DNA of 64,000 nucleotides from Avena insularis. Lineage: Eukaryota > Streptophyta > Magnoliopsida > Poales > Poaceae. The notes under the pieces are model-generated. The model was not told the DNA's origin and made no database searches. It worked only from the letters and a program-made list of their open reading frames with translations. Made by a program: the position numbers and the translations under genes. Positions 1 to 11,115 of the stretch are shown piece by piece (within the stretch, counting starts at the first letter, position 1; the number at the start of each line of letters is the position of its first letter). The DNA is taken from contig CM042694.1 in assembly GCA_023614405.1 (NCBI GenBank), positions 353,666,010-353,730,009 on the forward strand, given 5' to 3'.

Positions 1-287
1 GAAGACCAGATGTAGCTACACCGTTACCAAAGGAGGACACGAAACCCTGAAGGTACGATGGAACCCAACCACGAGAAATCCTGGACTCGAAGAGAGAGAA
101 GAGAGCGGATTCAAAACACGCAGAGGTGAGAGGAGAGCAGCAGAGGGGTAAGGAGTAAAATCAGACCTAATCAGAACTATCCAACCGATTTTGCAAAAAT
201 AGTTTTGACACTCTACTTCGGCCGTTAGCTAGGTTATCCTACAGGCTGGACTTGTGGGGTATCGCTCATGGGCTCGATACCACTCAG
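1..287 (-). mobile_element. Internal 5' leader of a minus-strand Ty3/Gypsy element, cut by the window edge
   Basis: On the minus strand this follows the primer binding site at 271-282 and runs off the left edge, as expected for the untranslated leader before gag. No ORF with gag similarity is visible in it. It is assigned only by its position next to the PBS and the long LTR on its right. Confidence 0.55.
271..282 (-). other. Primer binding site (tRNA-Met type)
   Basis: On the minus strand the bases read TGGTATCGAGCC. This is the usual plant initiator-tRNA-Met PBS (TGGTATCAGAGCC) with one base missing. It lies just inside the inferred LTR end (GGGTGTTAC, about 288-293) and fixes the element's orientation. 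Confidence 0.6.
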
Positions 288-909
288 TAACACCCTCGAA
301 TCGGCCCTATGCAAGTTTTAGCGAATCCCAAACCGCATAGAAAGCGATTCAAAGGTGCCCACCCAGCACTTGCGTCTTGGTGGAAAGCAGTAATATCATT
401 ACACAATAGTCCACGATGGAACCCACGAACATATATATACAACAATGACTCAAAGAGTCAAGAATACGATATACAATACAAAGATCCAAATCACCGAAAA
501 TGATATAGCGTCCAGAAATGCGGACAAGATGCAAATTGAGCTAAGAGCCCCAAGAATAACCAATGGCGTCCATAACCCTGCCAGCCAAGCGGAAGGGTAA
601 CCACCTAACGACGTCGATCTCAAAACCTGCTTAACAAAAGGGTGCCGACAAAGGGCAAAGGAAAAAGAGAGCGGTCGATGAGGCCAAGACAGCGAGACTA
701 GAATTCGGTGGTCCTCGCCTACATAGGTATGGTGGACTGAAGCGGCAGCGCGGCATGCACTAAACAACCTATAGAGACTCGATACAAATAGCGGCTATCA
801 GAGAGGGGTGAGAAAGACCTATTCGGAACCATCCTGATACTACCACCAAACATACCCATCCTGGTATTTCCCCCTCGAGACCAAACGAGGAAGTCAACCG
901 AGGAACTCA

Positions 910-1145
910 CACAGTTGGCAGTTTTATTTATTCAGTTATCGTTGCAGCAATTACTAGTCAGGTATAGATAGTCATCCTGATATAATAAGCAGTGGGCAGT
1001 TTTAGTTAACCATTCCATTGTAGTTGCAACACTTACTAGTCAGATACAATAAGCATGAGATATCCCAAACCCAGCAGTTGTTGGTACTTTTATTTGGCCA
1101 TCCAGTTGCATTGAAGCTGATTACTAGTCATATCGGATACAAGTC
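910..1145. repeat. Degenerate tandem repeat, about 95 bp period, within the LTR
   Basis: Three diverged units each contain a CAGTTTTA-like stretch, a GTTGCA-like stretch and then TTACTAGTCA, near 915, 1000 and 1090. They lie in the U5-proximal part of the LTR. Confidence 0.5.
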
Positions 1146-2539
1146 AAATTATAACAGTAAACTTTAGTTGTAGTTGTCTATGATCGAGAAACTGTGCTCC
1201 AAGTCGTCCATAACCGCGGACACGGCTTTTGAAAAGATTTAACCGCAGGGTGCACCAAAGTATCCACGCGCCGACCCTTTTGCGGATCGGTTAACATACA
1301 CCCATCGGTATGTCGGGGGCCTAAGTCATGACGCTTCCCAGACCCAAAGCAAATACATGGGGCCACCCCACTAAGCTACCATAGCGAAGTCGGCCGGTCT
1401 CGAGACGGACTCGGGGTTTTGCGTCAATGGTAATCGATTGGGAACCCGAAAGTGTGACTGGGCTTGTCGATACCGCGAAAACACTCCGCAATCCTAAACA
1501 GTACAGGTGCTCCACGCACAATCTTAAATAAAGCAGTAAAGCATGGCATAAGTACAGGATAGTAATAAAGCCCCAAACTACTTGTGGCCCCCAGTACAAT
1601 ACTTTGAAATCAGGTACTAATCGATGGGGGTGCCCACACACCCCACCTGTGGTTAGCGCGCTCGATCTCGGAACAGGTGTCAAGAACTCGGGGTCTTACG
1701 GGACACCAGTGAGCGGTTAAAAACCAGATATTGTCTATTACCCACCGGTGCCTCTGCATTTACCTACTTTCAATTTTAGTTATTACACGGTAATTAAAAC
1801 CATGATCATCTCCAACATTAAACATGCGGCAATACTCCAACAACTGTGGTACATGACGACACGCAAAAGCACTTGAGCAAGCGACTTCGACGCGCAAGTC
1901 CAACTACCTACCAATCAACAGGTAATAGGATGTGTCCAAGGCAATATAAGGCTGCAAGGGATATCACGGGTACGAAAACTAGAGCATCGCAACACAGATA
2001 GCAATAGATCAACAGGGGGAATAAATACTATAAAAGTAAGATAGGTAGAAAGGGGGAGATGCTCGCCTGAAAACATTGCCGAAGGTTCGTCCAAAGGTCG
2101 GGGCGAAGCTCACATCAACTCAACGGCCTTATCCGCGAAGAAGCAAAACACTAGAATAAACACCGGATGCACTATTTAATACTACGGCAAAAGATCGGGC
2201 ATGATGCATGTATGATGTATGACATGGCAAGATGCGATGCAATTAGGCAATATTAACGGAACCGGGGTCCCGGCCAATATTTAAGTGGTTCAAGTTATTT
2301 AGATACCCTGCAATTTAAATGTTGTCTTAACATGGCAAAAGATAGCACCGGTTCGCTACACAAATTTAAATGAGGCCAATATAAGACTAGAATAGCCCGC
2401 TTATATACTCCATATTTAATTATGAGATGAATCGGCGTAATGCCCCCAACCCACATGATATGCATGCGAAATGAACCATTAATATGCAACAAGTTTTATA
2501 TATAGCATTTATAAAATAGGGGCTCGGGAAAAGGTCCAC

Positions 2540-3270
2540 ACATGTGGGTCCGGAAGATCTTGGTTCCGGGGGTTCGGGGTCAGACTCAGGGTTTGACGGG
2601 GACGGCGAGGTTCGGATACATGATGGAGAACTTGTCGTGTCGCGACGGAGAACTTGGGTTCGGAAGGAGGTCTTGACGTCCCGATGGATCGGTCTCCGGG
2701 GTCGAAGAACTTGGCGTCCGAGAGACGATCTTGTCGCATCCGCGGTCGTCGGGTCGTGTCGTCGGTCTTGTCGTTTCACGGCGAAGATCTTGGTGTCCCG
2801 GGTCTCGGCGTCTTCGGATCCGAGAGGAAGAACTTGACGTGCCGGGATGAAGAACTTGACGTCCTTCGGTTCCATGTCGACGGTCTTGGTGTCCTAGATG
2901 GAGAACTCGGTGTATCCGTGTTGGCGGCCTTGGCGGTTATCGGGTTCGGTCTTCGAATCCGTGTAGATGGTCATGGCATTCGGGAGTCGATCTTGGTTCA
3001 GGGTTTCGGATCTTCGGGAGGGTCGGTCTTCGAACTCCGGGATCGGTCTTCAGATCTCAACATGGGTCGGTCTTGGTGACGGTCTTGTCCGATGGGGATC
3101 TTGGTTCAACATCATCGCGGTCTTCGGGTCCGAGAGGTAGATCTTGGCGTCCATATGAAGACCTTGGTGTGCCATCTCGATCATTTGTGGCCGACATCAG
3201 GTTGGCCTTGTCCGATGGGGATCTTGGAATTGGGTTTCACCCGTGTCGATCTTGGTATTGGACTCAGGTG
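2540..3270. repeat. Iterated GATCTTGG/GAACTTG-type motif in the LTR
   Basis: More than a dozen variants of GA(T/A)CTTGG(T/C)GTCC or GGTCTTG recur at irregular 20-60 base spacing, for example near 2564, 2645, 2671, 2706, 2765, 2786, 2829, 2851, 2882 and 3072. This produces several overlapping spurious ORFs. It looks like a degenerate minisatellite. Confidence 0.55.
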
Positions 3271-4739
3271 TATTGGGAACACCAACGGTGGTCTTGGCGC
3301 AAGCACATACAGACACATGTACACTATCGCCACCATGGTACACGACTTGTCATCGTGGTCAGCACGAATCGACGACAGGTGACCAAACAGGGTCAGCGTC
3401 ACTGGGCGCCTGACTGCACTCGAAGGAGCCCACGCGCACGAGGCAACATACTTGAGATGGCCGGAGCGGGCACGGCGGAGCGTGGGCCGGACACGGGCTA
3501 GAGGCGGCCAAGGGCCCCTGGCAGCGGCGCCGATCAAGGACAGAGAGACAGGGTGGGGTGGCGGTTGTTGGCGGTGGAGGAGGACCTCGTGGCGGGCGCA
3601 GGGCTCGAGGTAGGGCCAAGGGTGGCGGTTAACGAGGTCGAGGTCGACAAGGCGGTGTGGTCGTCGGTGGCGCGGCCACACGCGGTTCCGGAAGAAGGCG
3701 GCGGTGCAGGGCGAGGCCGATGCGAGGCTCGGGACGCGGCTTGAGGTGGCGGCAGCGGCCTAGACCGACGGAGGTGGCGCTGTGCTTGGTGGCAGGGGCT
3801 CGTGCGACGGAGGGGCGAGGCCGAGGAAGGCGCGGTCAAGGGCCCTGTAGGGGCCGGGGCTCTGGCGACGGCGGCGTGGATGCGCAGACGGTGGCAGGGA
3901 GCTCGAGCGGAACACAGAGGGCGGCCTGGCGGCGGCAGCAGCAGACGGAGGGCTCACGGGCAGCGGCTGGACATGAAGATGGCGGTGGTGCTCTGCATCG
4001 AGGAGGAGGACAGAGGCGGGGGTTGGGGATGCCAGGTCGAGGCAGGGAGGCGGTAGGTGGGGAATCCATCGGGGTGGGTTCCCGTGCGTGATTGTGGGGC
4101 CAGGTAGGTGGCAGGTAGCGATGGGGCTTGGCCCGTGTACCGCGCGTGCGTGGCTAGGGCGGTCGGTTGGGGCGGCGCGCCCAGGTGGGGTGGAACGCGG
4201 CCGGGTGAGCGGGAAAAAGAGGTGGGGCCTGGGAAGGGCGTTGGCCAGGGCAACGTGTGGCTGCTGGGGGGGTTAGAGGTAGGTGGGGTGAGGTGGCAGC
4301 GGCTGATGGGGTGGGATTTTGGGCCAGGGGGATGTGGCGAGCCGTGAGTGGCTGTGGTGATGTGGAGGGGGCTGGGTAGACTAGGATTGGGTAGTTTTAG
4401 GAATTTTGGAGGTGGCCGGTCAGGCTTTCGGGCCTGGCGGGCTGCCTCCTAAAAATAAAAGAAATATTTTATTATTTGAAACGGGGCTGTTGCAAACCGT
4501 TGGTAGACGTAACAAAATATTCCGGAGACCCGGGTTTTAATTTGAAATCAACACGGGACGTTTAGAAAACAAAAACAGGCTTTTCAAAAATAGTTTTATG
4601 CAAACAAATGCAAGATGACATGACGATGCTCAATGCAAGGTGGCATGATGACATAAGCATGCGGTCATGATGATGCAATGCACAAAAACAACGCGATTTT
4701 CTAGTAGTGGTTTTTGCGGGGCGCCACAGATATGCTCCT

Positions 4740-5215
4740 TGCACTTGAACGGAGACGGTCTGCAACTTTGCCGCCCACCTCGAAGCGGTCCACTCGATCC
4801 AAGTGCACACGATCCAGTATGCCACCACCAAAGTGTTCTAGAAGCTGGTGCCGCTGCCGAGCGAGGCGTCCTGCCGGCTCATCCTCGTCGGGGAGCAAGA
4901 CGACACCGTGTTCATCCTGACGATTGGGACGGTAGGCACTACCCCCCTCATGTCTATGGTCTGTATTAGGGTCACAATGTGCGACTTGCCGGTGTATAGG
5001 GTGAGGATGTGGGTGGAATTCCCGTCGCTGCTCTCCTGGACAGACGGCAGGAGGAGGACCAGCACCATGACGATGGAGCTCGATGCGTTGAGCTGCGCTA
5101 AGCCGGGTGACGTCGCGTTTGAGGATGTTGCGTCTTACCTAGCGGTGCTGCCGCATTACCTGGTCGGTCCTGCTACATCAAAGCAGCTGCGTTTCTTCAT
5201 TTGTGTCAAGTTTTA
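4740..5215 (+). pseudogene. Decayed coding-like stretch, family not recognised
   Basis: A moderately GC-rich segment begins just beyond the LTR border at 4728 and changes abruptly to AT-rich DNA after 5220. The longest sensible plus-strand reading spans about 4755-5215 with one in-frame TAG near 4840. It includes residues such as FAAHLEAVHSIQVHTIQYA, SCRLILVGEQDDTVFIL and a C-terminus ending FFICVKF. The composition looks like an exon, but I cannot place it in a family. The LTR element may have cut off its 5' part. It could also be a captured gene fragment. Confidence 0.35.
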
Positions 5216-5305
5216 GTAGGGATATAAGCTACTGTTAATTGGTTTAATTACAGAAAGATTGTTTGCATACTAGGAATGGTGGATTCTGTAGTAGTAGTAG
5301 TACTC

Positions 5306-5475
5306 TACCTCCGTCCCAAGAAACAAGGCTCCCTTGTTTTTCGTGTTTCTTGTTTGACCAAGATTTACTCTAAATATATATAAAGAATGTTGGTACAAAA
5401 TTAGCATCATTGGAAAGTGTGTTTCAATACGAATTCAATGATACTAATTTTATACAATATAAGTAAAGAGGGCCA
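5306..5475. mobile_element. Stowaway-like MITE remnant
   Basis: It opens with TACCTCCGTCCCAAGAA, close to the grass Stowaway/Mariner terminus CTCCCTCCGTCCCA, followed by AT-rich sequence of the usual kind with TTTGACCAA. The matching right terminus is not recognisable, so the right limit is approximate. Confidence 0.4.
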
Positions 5476-5775
5476 ATTCGCTAATACTACCAAGTAGATG
5501 AATTATTCACTCTAATTAATTTATGCATGCACCACTAGTTTTACATGCATTAGTGCTAGATAAAAAAATAGGGGACATGATGAGACATGAAACAACATGC
5601 ATTGGGAGATCGAGAGAAAAGAGAGATATCTAAATTAATGAGTCATGGGAATTAAGACAATAAAGAAAATAGGTCTTATAGCTTCTAACAATTTTAAAAA
5701 GCTCTCTGGCCTAATAATCCCAAACAGAGGTACTAGTATGTAGTAGTAGTACAATAGTGGAGTACGGTAGTAGTA

Positions 5776-5892
5776 CTCCCCTTCGATTCATATTAATTGT
5801 CAGTGGATTGGATGTACTCCTATCTAGCACTAAAACATGTCTAGATACATCCATTTTCGTGACAAGTAAATATAGCTATTTTTGGAGTAGTA
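5776..5892. mobile_element. Stowaway MITE, decayed right end
   Basis: It starts TACTCCCCTTCGATTCATAT. The centre has the inverted pair GGATGTACTCC...TCTAGCACTAAAAC...CTAGATACATCC, typical of a common grass Stowaway family. It ends in GGAGTA, so TACTCC and GGAGTA mark both ends including a TA target duplication. The right arm has drifted. Confidence 0.55.
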
Positions 5893-6448
5893 GTTCGGTT
5901 GGAAGAAATCATATTCTTTCCACATTAGGGACAATGGTTTTTTGCTAGTAGTAGTACTAGTACATAGTAGGTAGTACTATATATGTTTATATTGTACTAC
6001 TCAACATACATGCAGATAATCGACAAAAGTTCATCTTGCGGTTCTACTGCTATAGTGCTACTATCAGTTTTTCATGTGCGCATTCACCATCTGTCCTTCA
6101 AGAGTACTCCACCCTTCACCAGTATAAATGAAATTACTCAAAGAAAGTCTCTACCAGTATAAAATTAATCTTCCATGGATGTTGATTGACAAGACAATTC
6201 ATTGGGGGGTGGTGGGCAGGTGGCGTGCTACAATGCCTAAACCTACACTCCTACTAGCACTCTGCAGTGAAAATAAAAGAAGCAGCCGTGATTCCTTGCA
6301 TTAATTCTTACCTCTGCCCCTTGCATGCCCACATTATATACATGTATTAACTTCTGTGAGTAGTAGTACTAGTAGTATCAAGCAAGGATAGACTAGAATT
6401 CAAATATATACTCGTAGGTCACATGATTTATCATTTTGAGTCTTCGTC
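5893..6448. other. AT-rich sequence with no recognised gene
   Basis: This has scattered TAGTAGTAGTAC triplet runs and no ORF or element end that I can support. Confidence 0.5.
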
Positions 6449-7145
6449 TTATTCTTCTTCTTTGGTCTGCTTGCGCTTACCCTTGCCCTTCTTCTTTAGT
6501 TCTTTTTTTGTTGAACATTTCGAGAGTTTGTTGACCCCTCTTGAAGTTTACTATCTGCCTATATACCTCGTAGGTCGTGTATGCGTTGAGGCTTGCATAC
6601 TGGATCTTCTCTTCGGTCAGGGGCATGTTCCCGCACTACTTGTGGTCCATATCCTTCTTCTTCTTCTTCATGGTTTTGTAATGGATGTCTATGAGGGCCA
6701 CAGTGTAGTCATCCAAAGAATCCTTCTCATTCATGGATCCGATAGGCTTCCACCTCTCCTGGATGTCCACGAAGTTCATCACTGGCACTAGAGAACGCCT
6801 AAGCCTGATACCGTCGTTGCCAATGTCGACGCCTGCAAAATAAATGTTAGGGTTAGCAAGGAACTCTGCTAGCTTGGAGCATGGCTTGTTGGCCTGGCAG
6901 ATCTAGTAGACCAGGCAATCCGTGCCCACACATAGCTGGACGACGGCAGTCTTCTGCGTTAATGATTGATTGTTGGTGTACTCGATGTCGAGGCCAACAA
7001 TCTTGTCGTCCGCTTCCTCTAGGAGCTTTTGGATATTCTTGATGTAATTGTTCAACACCTACACTCTGTTGGTATACACCACATGTAGTATGGTGGTATT
7101 GCCAGGGCCTAGGAAGGAGCAGATCTTGTCGAACGGCGGCGCCAT
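6449..7145 (-). pseudogene. 3'-5' exonuclease (WRN-exo/DEDD-like) pseudogene
   Basis: On the minus strand an ATG at 7145 opens a reading that aligns with the grass 3'-5' exonuclease (RNase H-like, PF01612-type) family. The opening residues are MAPPFDKICSFLGP. The Exo I region reads KIVGLDIEYT, with the D and E expected to bind metal. Exo II is around FAGVDIGNDG, and the Exo III-like segment is YASLNAYTTYEVY, where the usual Asp appears as Asn. The lysine-rich tail KKGKGKRKQTKEEE ends at 6449 after a frameshift near 6500. In-frame TAG codons interrupt it after TNRV, after LVY and after MDHK. No other open frame explains the region. The gene appears intronless, so it is either a retrocopy or a decayed local member of an expanded family. 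Confidence 0.75.
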
Positions 7146-7169
7146 GGATGGTGATTGGCGCCTTCTTTT

Positions 7170-7177
7170 ATTTTATA
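7170..7177 (-). promoter_or_regulatory. TATA-like box upstream of the exonuclease pseudogene
   Basis: The minus strand reads TATAAAAT 25 bases before the ATG at 7145. That spacing is short for a plant 5' UTR, so this is only a candidate. Confidence 0.3.
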
Positions 7178-7289
7178 GAGGTCCGACCGGGTGACAGAAA
7201 ATGAATGGGATCGAGAAGATGAAAGGAACCGCTAGGAAGATCGGGATATGCATGCATGAGCAGTTGTGGAGACGTAGGGCATGCAGTTT

Positions 7290-8320
7290 CCCCCGGCAAC
7301 GCCTACGTACTCCTATAGAATAGAATTTATTTACGATCAGTTTTATGGACGCAGATTATTTAGGTAACTATAGGTTGATTTTTAGATGATACAAAAAGTA
7401 CAAGAACCAAACACATGCGATACTTTATGAACATGGCTCGAAATTATAATTATTTTTTGAGTTTCACCTATTATAATTTTATATGAAAAATGATATGTCA
7501 TACTTCTATTATCTGATTCTCACGTGCAAGCCACTTGCAACTCACAAGTTATTATATATAGTGTACGAATAACTTTGAATATTGAGCGTTGGATCAAGTC
7601 TCTCAAATCCCAACATTGCCAGCCGTTGGATCTTCTTTTCCATTTTAGCATACTTTTGATAGTCTTTAGTACAATGTATGCATATTACTACTTCAAGTTA
7701 CTTACCACTCTAACTAGCCTTAGAGAATCTCTAGCATGGAATAAAATAGCACGCTATTTCATGCTATTTAGCATGCTATAGCGTATTTAGAGAGTCCACG
7801 CAATTTTTTTAAGATTTTGCTCGCTATGGAGCTATTTTTAAAATAGCTTGCTATATCGTGCTAAAACATCATAGCGTTAGCGCTATTTCAAGTATAGGAT
7901 ATTATTTTTTTGTTGGCGGGTGTGGAGTAAAAGAGCATATGATGAATGTGTCGACTAAGCAAACATACGATGAAAATTTTGATGTTAAACTTAAGTGATC
8001 GCGTCAAGCCGCTGCCTCCTGCAGCACCCGGCGCTGTACCTAGATTCGGCCCTGTCGGTTCTCCTCCAACTTGGATAGCACCAGAATTGATTATGCATGT
8101 ACAAGTATTACTCTAGGCAATTCACTAGATGCTAAAATCCTTGATATTCATGATACACCTGTTATATTTTTTAACTTCTACAAAACGCTATTTTATAAAA
8201 TAACGCATTATTAGCATGCTATAACTTTTATCTTGAGTGGAGAAAAGCCACACTAAATTAAATAGCACACTGGTATTTTTTTTCTTGATCTCTAGTGGCT
8301 TGTCTAAATTTGGTAGTCTC
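7290..8320. other. AT-rich sequence with no gene recognised
   Basis: It contains several local palindromes such as AGCATGCTATAGCG and related CGCTATTTT...AAAATAGC pairs (7745-7890, 8175-8225). These may be the remains of a MITE, but I could not define ends. The first 30 bases of the neighbouring MITE (TAGTGGCTTGTCTAAATTTG) also appear at 8293-8319 as a partial duplicate. Confidence 0.4.
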
Positions 8321-8323
8321 TTA

Positions 8324-8711
8324 GAGCATCTCTAATGGCTTGTCTAAATTTGGTAGTCTACATCTTCACATAGATAATGGTGTAAAAACATTCATTTTTA
8401 TATGACTTTGATTTTTTAGTGGATTGTCTAAATTTAATAGTCTATATGTCTATCTACACACAAATAGTCATATACACAGCAATTCAGTACAATAAATGCT
8501 CTGATTTAGCGTGGGAGCAAGCTCGCGAGCGAACAACTTTGCTTTAGACATAGTGGCTCAGTTGTCCAAATATGGACAACGAGTAGCTAGTTTGCAGGAT
8601 GTCTAAATTTTAGGCCACCGGATACACAAGCCACTAGAGACATTTTTTGGTCCGTGGTGGTGGTCTATATTTGGCTTAGACTACCAGATACACTAGCCAC
8701 TAGAGATGCTC
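8324..8711. mobile_element. Tourist-like (PIF/Harbinger) MITE with TTA target duplication
   Basis: Terminal inverted repeats are GAGCATCTCTAATGGC on the left and GCCACTAGAGATGCTC on the right, one mismatch apart. TTA flanks both sides at 8321-8323 and 8712-8714, which is the duplication expected of PIF/Harbinger elements. At 388 bp with no coding capacity it is a non-autonomous MITE. Confidence 0.8.
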
Positions 8712-8995
8712 TTAGGGTGGTAATAGTGGGTACTAATAACATAGTGCTACTAGTTCATGTTACTACCTTCATGTGCGTACATAATTAAGCCGGAGGCAGA
8801 GATCATATTTTTGCAGAAATGGCTTCGGAAATACTCCATACCTATAAAGGCTAGGACCATACAGTAAACTATTTTTCTAGTCATTTTTTGAGGATGTATT
8901 TTTTCTAGTCATTGGACTATAGCTACTCCTAGGATACAATATTATTATTCTATATCTTCCACTGATGCCATTTCCCCCATAGCACTCCAAAAAAC

Positions 8996-9300
8996 CCTAA
9001 CCCCTATCTCACCTCTCGCTCCTGCACCACCGTACCGCAGCATCCCCGCCGCGCTTCGCTAGCCTACACGCCACCCAACCCCCTCTCACATCTAGCACCT
9101 GCACCACCGCACCATAATCATCTCCACCGCACTTCGCAGTCCTACACGCCACCCAACCCCTATCTCACCTCCAGCTCCTGCACCACCACATCGGAACATT
9201 ACCGCCACACTTCGCCTGCCCACAAGCCACCCCAAACCCCCTATCCCATCTCCAGCTCCTACACCACCACCCTTCACCGGCCTACACGCCATACCTCGAT
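8996..9300. repeat. Minisatellite, about 85 bp unit, four copies
   Basis: The consensus contains CACGCCACCCAACCCC, TATCTCACCTCCAGCTCCT and GCACCACC..CACTTCGC, repeated at about 9000, 9065, 9145 and 9225. It is C-rich and strand-asymmetric. It may form a 5' untranslated or promoter region for the candidate gene downstream, but no transcript evidence is visible. Confidence 0.65.
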
Positions 9301-9329
9301 ACCATATACTCCTCACTAGTCTACCGGAT

Positions 9330-9720
9330 CAGCAGACGTCCACTTTACCGAACCTAGTTCACTGACATCCTCTTCCATACAACCGTGTTAGTTTACCGAC
9401 TCCCTCGTCCATAGCACCTGACCTGTTTCACCTAGGTCGATGTGCGCTGCATTAGATCTGATTCACGGACTCAACAGTCCACTACACCAGATCTGCTTCA
9501 CCAATGTTCTTGTGTAGTGCTTCAAATCCATAATTGGTCGTAACAGAGCTGCTTCACCGGCAACGTTGTGCACTACACCGGATCTCCTTCACCTACCATC
9601 TTGTCAATCAATCTAGACCCATCAAAAACCTCCACAATCTGCTTCACCAACATCACCGTGATCTATCTGCTTCAGCGTGACTCACCACTACCGAGCACCC
9701 TCGGCGTAGTTGACGTGACC
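9330..9720. repeat. Degenerate GATCTGCTTCACC-type repeat
   Basis: Variants of GATCTGCTTCACC recur about every 45-70 bases: 9427 CTGTTTCACC, 9458 ATCTGATTCACG, 9490 ATCTGCTTCACC, 9545 GAGCTGCTTCACC, 9580 ATCTCCTTCACC, 9636 ATCTGCTTCACC, 9663 ATCTGCTTCAGC. It directly follows the C-rich minisatellite. Confidence 0.5.
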
Positions 9721-9999
9721 CGCAAAGATGTCGTGTAAGCGTAGATGATGTCGTGACCTAGGTAAACCAGATCAACTTGTTTATTTTAATATAGCAGGTA
9801 TAAGCCTATGACAGTGAACTGCATTTCTGTATTGGTGCTAAATTAGTCTATGTTAAATCTAGGCGTTAAACTACTCCTCCTGTTTCAAGGTATAAGGCGT
9901 CCTTGTTCTGCGTGTTTTTTCTTTGACCAACAATTACTCTTCATATATATAAACAATTTTGGTAGTACAAAACTGACATCATTAGAATTTATTGGTATT

Positions 10000-11075
10000 A
10001 TGTAGTTCATGACAAATGTTCATTCACTGAACATCTAAAGTTGCCTACCTATTCTACAAGTTCGCAAGTTATGTCATCATAATGTGCCTTTTCTTTGTCC
10101 GTTGCTACAATACTGGCTACATGTAATTTGGAGTTCATTGGTAGTTTTAAGCCACTGAACATGTAGGCTAACATTCCCTGCTCTACAAGTTCAGAATTTA
10201 TGCTATTTTAATTTCAATCTGGTTGTACTAAGCAAATTATATAATTCATCACAAATTTTATGTCATTGAACTTGTTGGTTTTGCATTCCTTCTGCAAGTT
10301 ATACCATTATTATTTGTTTAAATTAAGCTCCAACAGTAGCTGCGCCTATTCTGTACTACATCCGTTCTGTAAAAGAAGGCATATACTTTTTTAAAGTCAA
10401 ACAATGATAACTTTGACCAAGCTCTTATAAAAATATATTAAGGGTTAATTTGTGGCATTTGCGTCTATGAACATATGTGCCCTGATGTATCGAATGGCAT
10501 TGGTTTGGCATGGTAGATGTTCCTGGTATGTTCTACAAACTTGGTCAAATTTTGCATCGATTGACTTGCGAAAAATTTATACGCCTTATTTATTTTGGAT
10601 TGGATGTAGTATTACATAACAAGTTTTCAGGAACTTAACATGGTTATCTGCATGCCCTACTCTATAAATTCAAGTTTCTTAATTATAATTTCTGTAGCAG
10701 TAGTATGTACCTTCTAGTAAGTAGTTCATGGCATTTAAGTCACATCACATATGGGTTTGCATTCTCTGCTCTATAAGTTCACGAGGTATACTATTGTAAT
10801 GTCTATCTTGTTCATCCAAATATTAGTACAGTAACTTCCTGCTCTGTAGATTGTGACAAATTTTATGGCCACTTTTCATATTTGTTTGCAATCCTATTTC
10901 ATAAGTTAAATCATTGTAATTTCTCTCTTTTTCGTGCTAAGGAGTGACTGTAACTGCATTCTATTTTGTCACCATGGCAAATTTTATGTCATTTAAATGT
11001 TTGTTTATATTCTGTCATTCCCTACTCTATGTGTTCACAAGTGATTATACTATAATGTCTATCTTGTTCTTTGTA
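10000..11075. repeat. Degenerate tandem repeat, about 110-130 bp unit, about seven copies
   Basis: Each unit carries, in order, GTTCATGACAAATTTTATG, a CATTGAACATGT-like stretch, TTTGCATTCCCTGCTCTA and AAGTTCACAAGTTAT...ATTGTAAT. Copies start near 10002, 10130, 10241, 10618, 10722, 10850 and 10971. A Stowaway MITE splits the array at 10354-10611. The array lies just upstream of a splice-acceptor-like CCTCTCACAG, so it would be intronic if the downstream exons are real. Confidence 0.6.
10354..10611. mobile_element. Stowaway MITE
   Basis: It begins TACTACATCCGTTCTGTAAA and ends TATTTTGGATTGGATGTAGTA. The termini are inverted (TACTACATCC / GGATGTAGTA) and include the TA target duplication. The 258 bp length is typical. 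It lies inside the tandem repeat array and is younger than it. Confidence 0.75.
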
Positions 11076-11115
11076 AACAACAATAGCCACTATATGATAT
11101 TATTTCCTCTCACAG

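Larger units (their letters stand above)
288..4728 (-). mobile_element. 5' LTR (about 4.4 kb) of a minus-strand Ty3/Gypsy element
   Basis: On the minus strand the repeat opens TGTGGCGCCCC at 4728 and runs left to the PBS. The length and the GC-rich promoter-proximal section (about 3400-4350) followed by AT-rich sequence match the organisation of the two other long LTRs in this window. The second LTR lies outside, so the boundaries rest on the TG start and the PBS. The inner end is uncertain by several bases because no clean CA is seen. Many ORFs of 60-165 codons in 2.5-4.3 kb are chance products of high GC. Confidence 0.6.

Noticed and set aside
2544..4347. Many GC-rich ORFs of 60-165 codons on both strands
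   Set aside because: They overlap in several frames inside an LTR, show low-complexity Arg/Gly/Pro/Ala composition and have no recognisable domain.
4693..4712. CACTACTAGAAAA on the minus strand resembling a CACTA terminus
   Set aside because: It lies just inside the LTR start TGTGGCGCCCC and has no partner end or subterminal repeats.
9871..9990. Stowaway-like opening CTCCTCCTGTTTCAAGGTATAAGG
   Set aside because: It is probably the left arm of another MITE, but no right arm could be found, so it was not listed as a feature.
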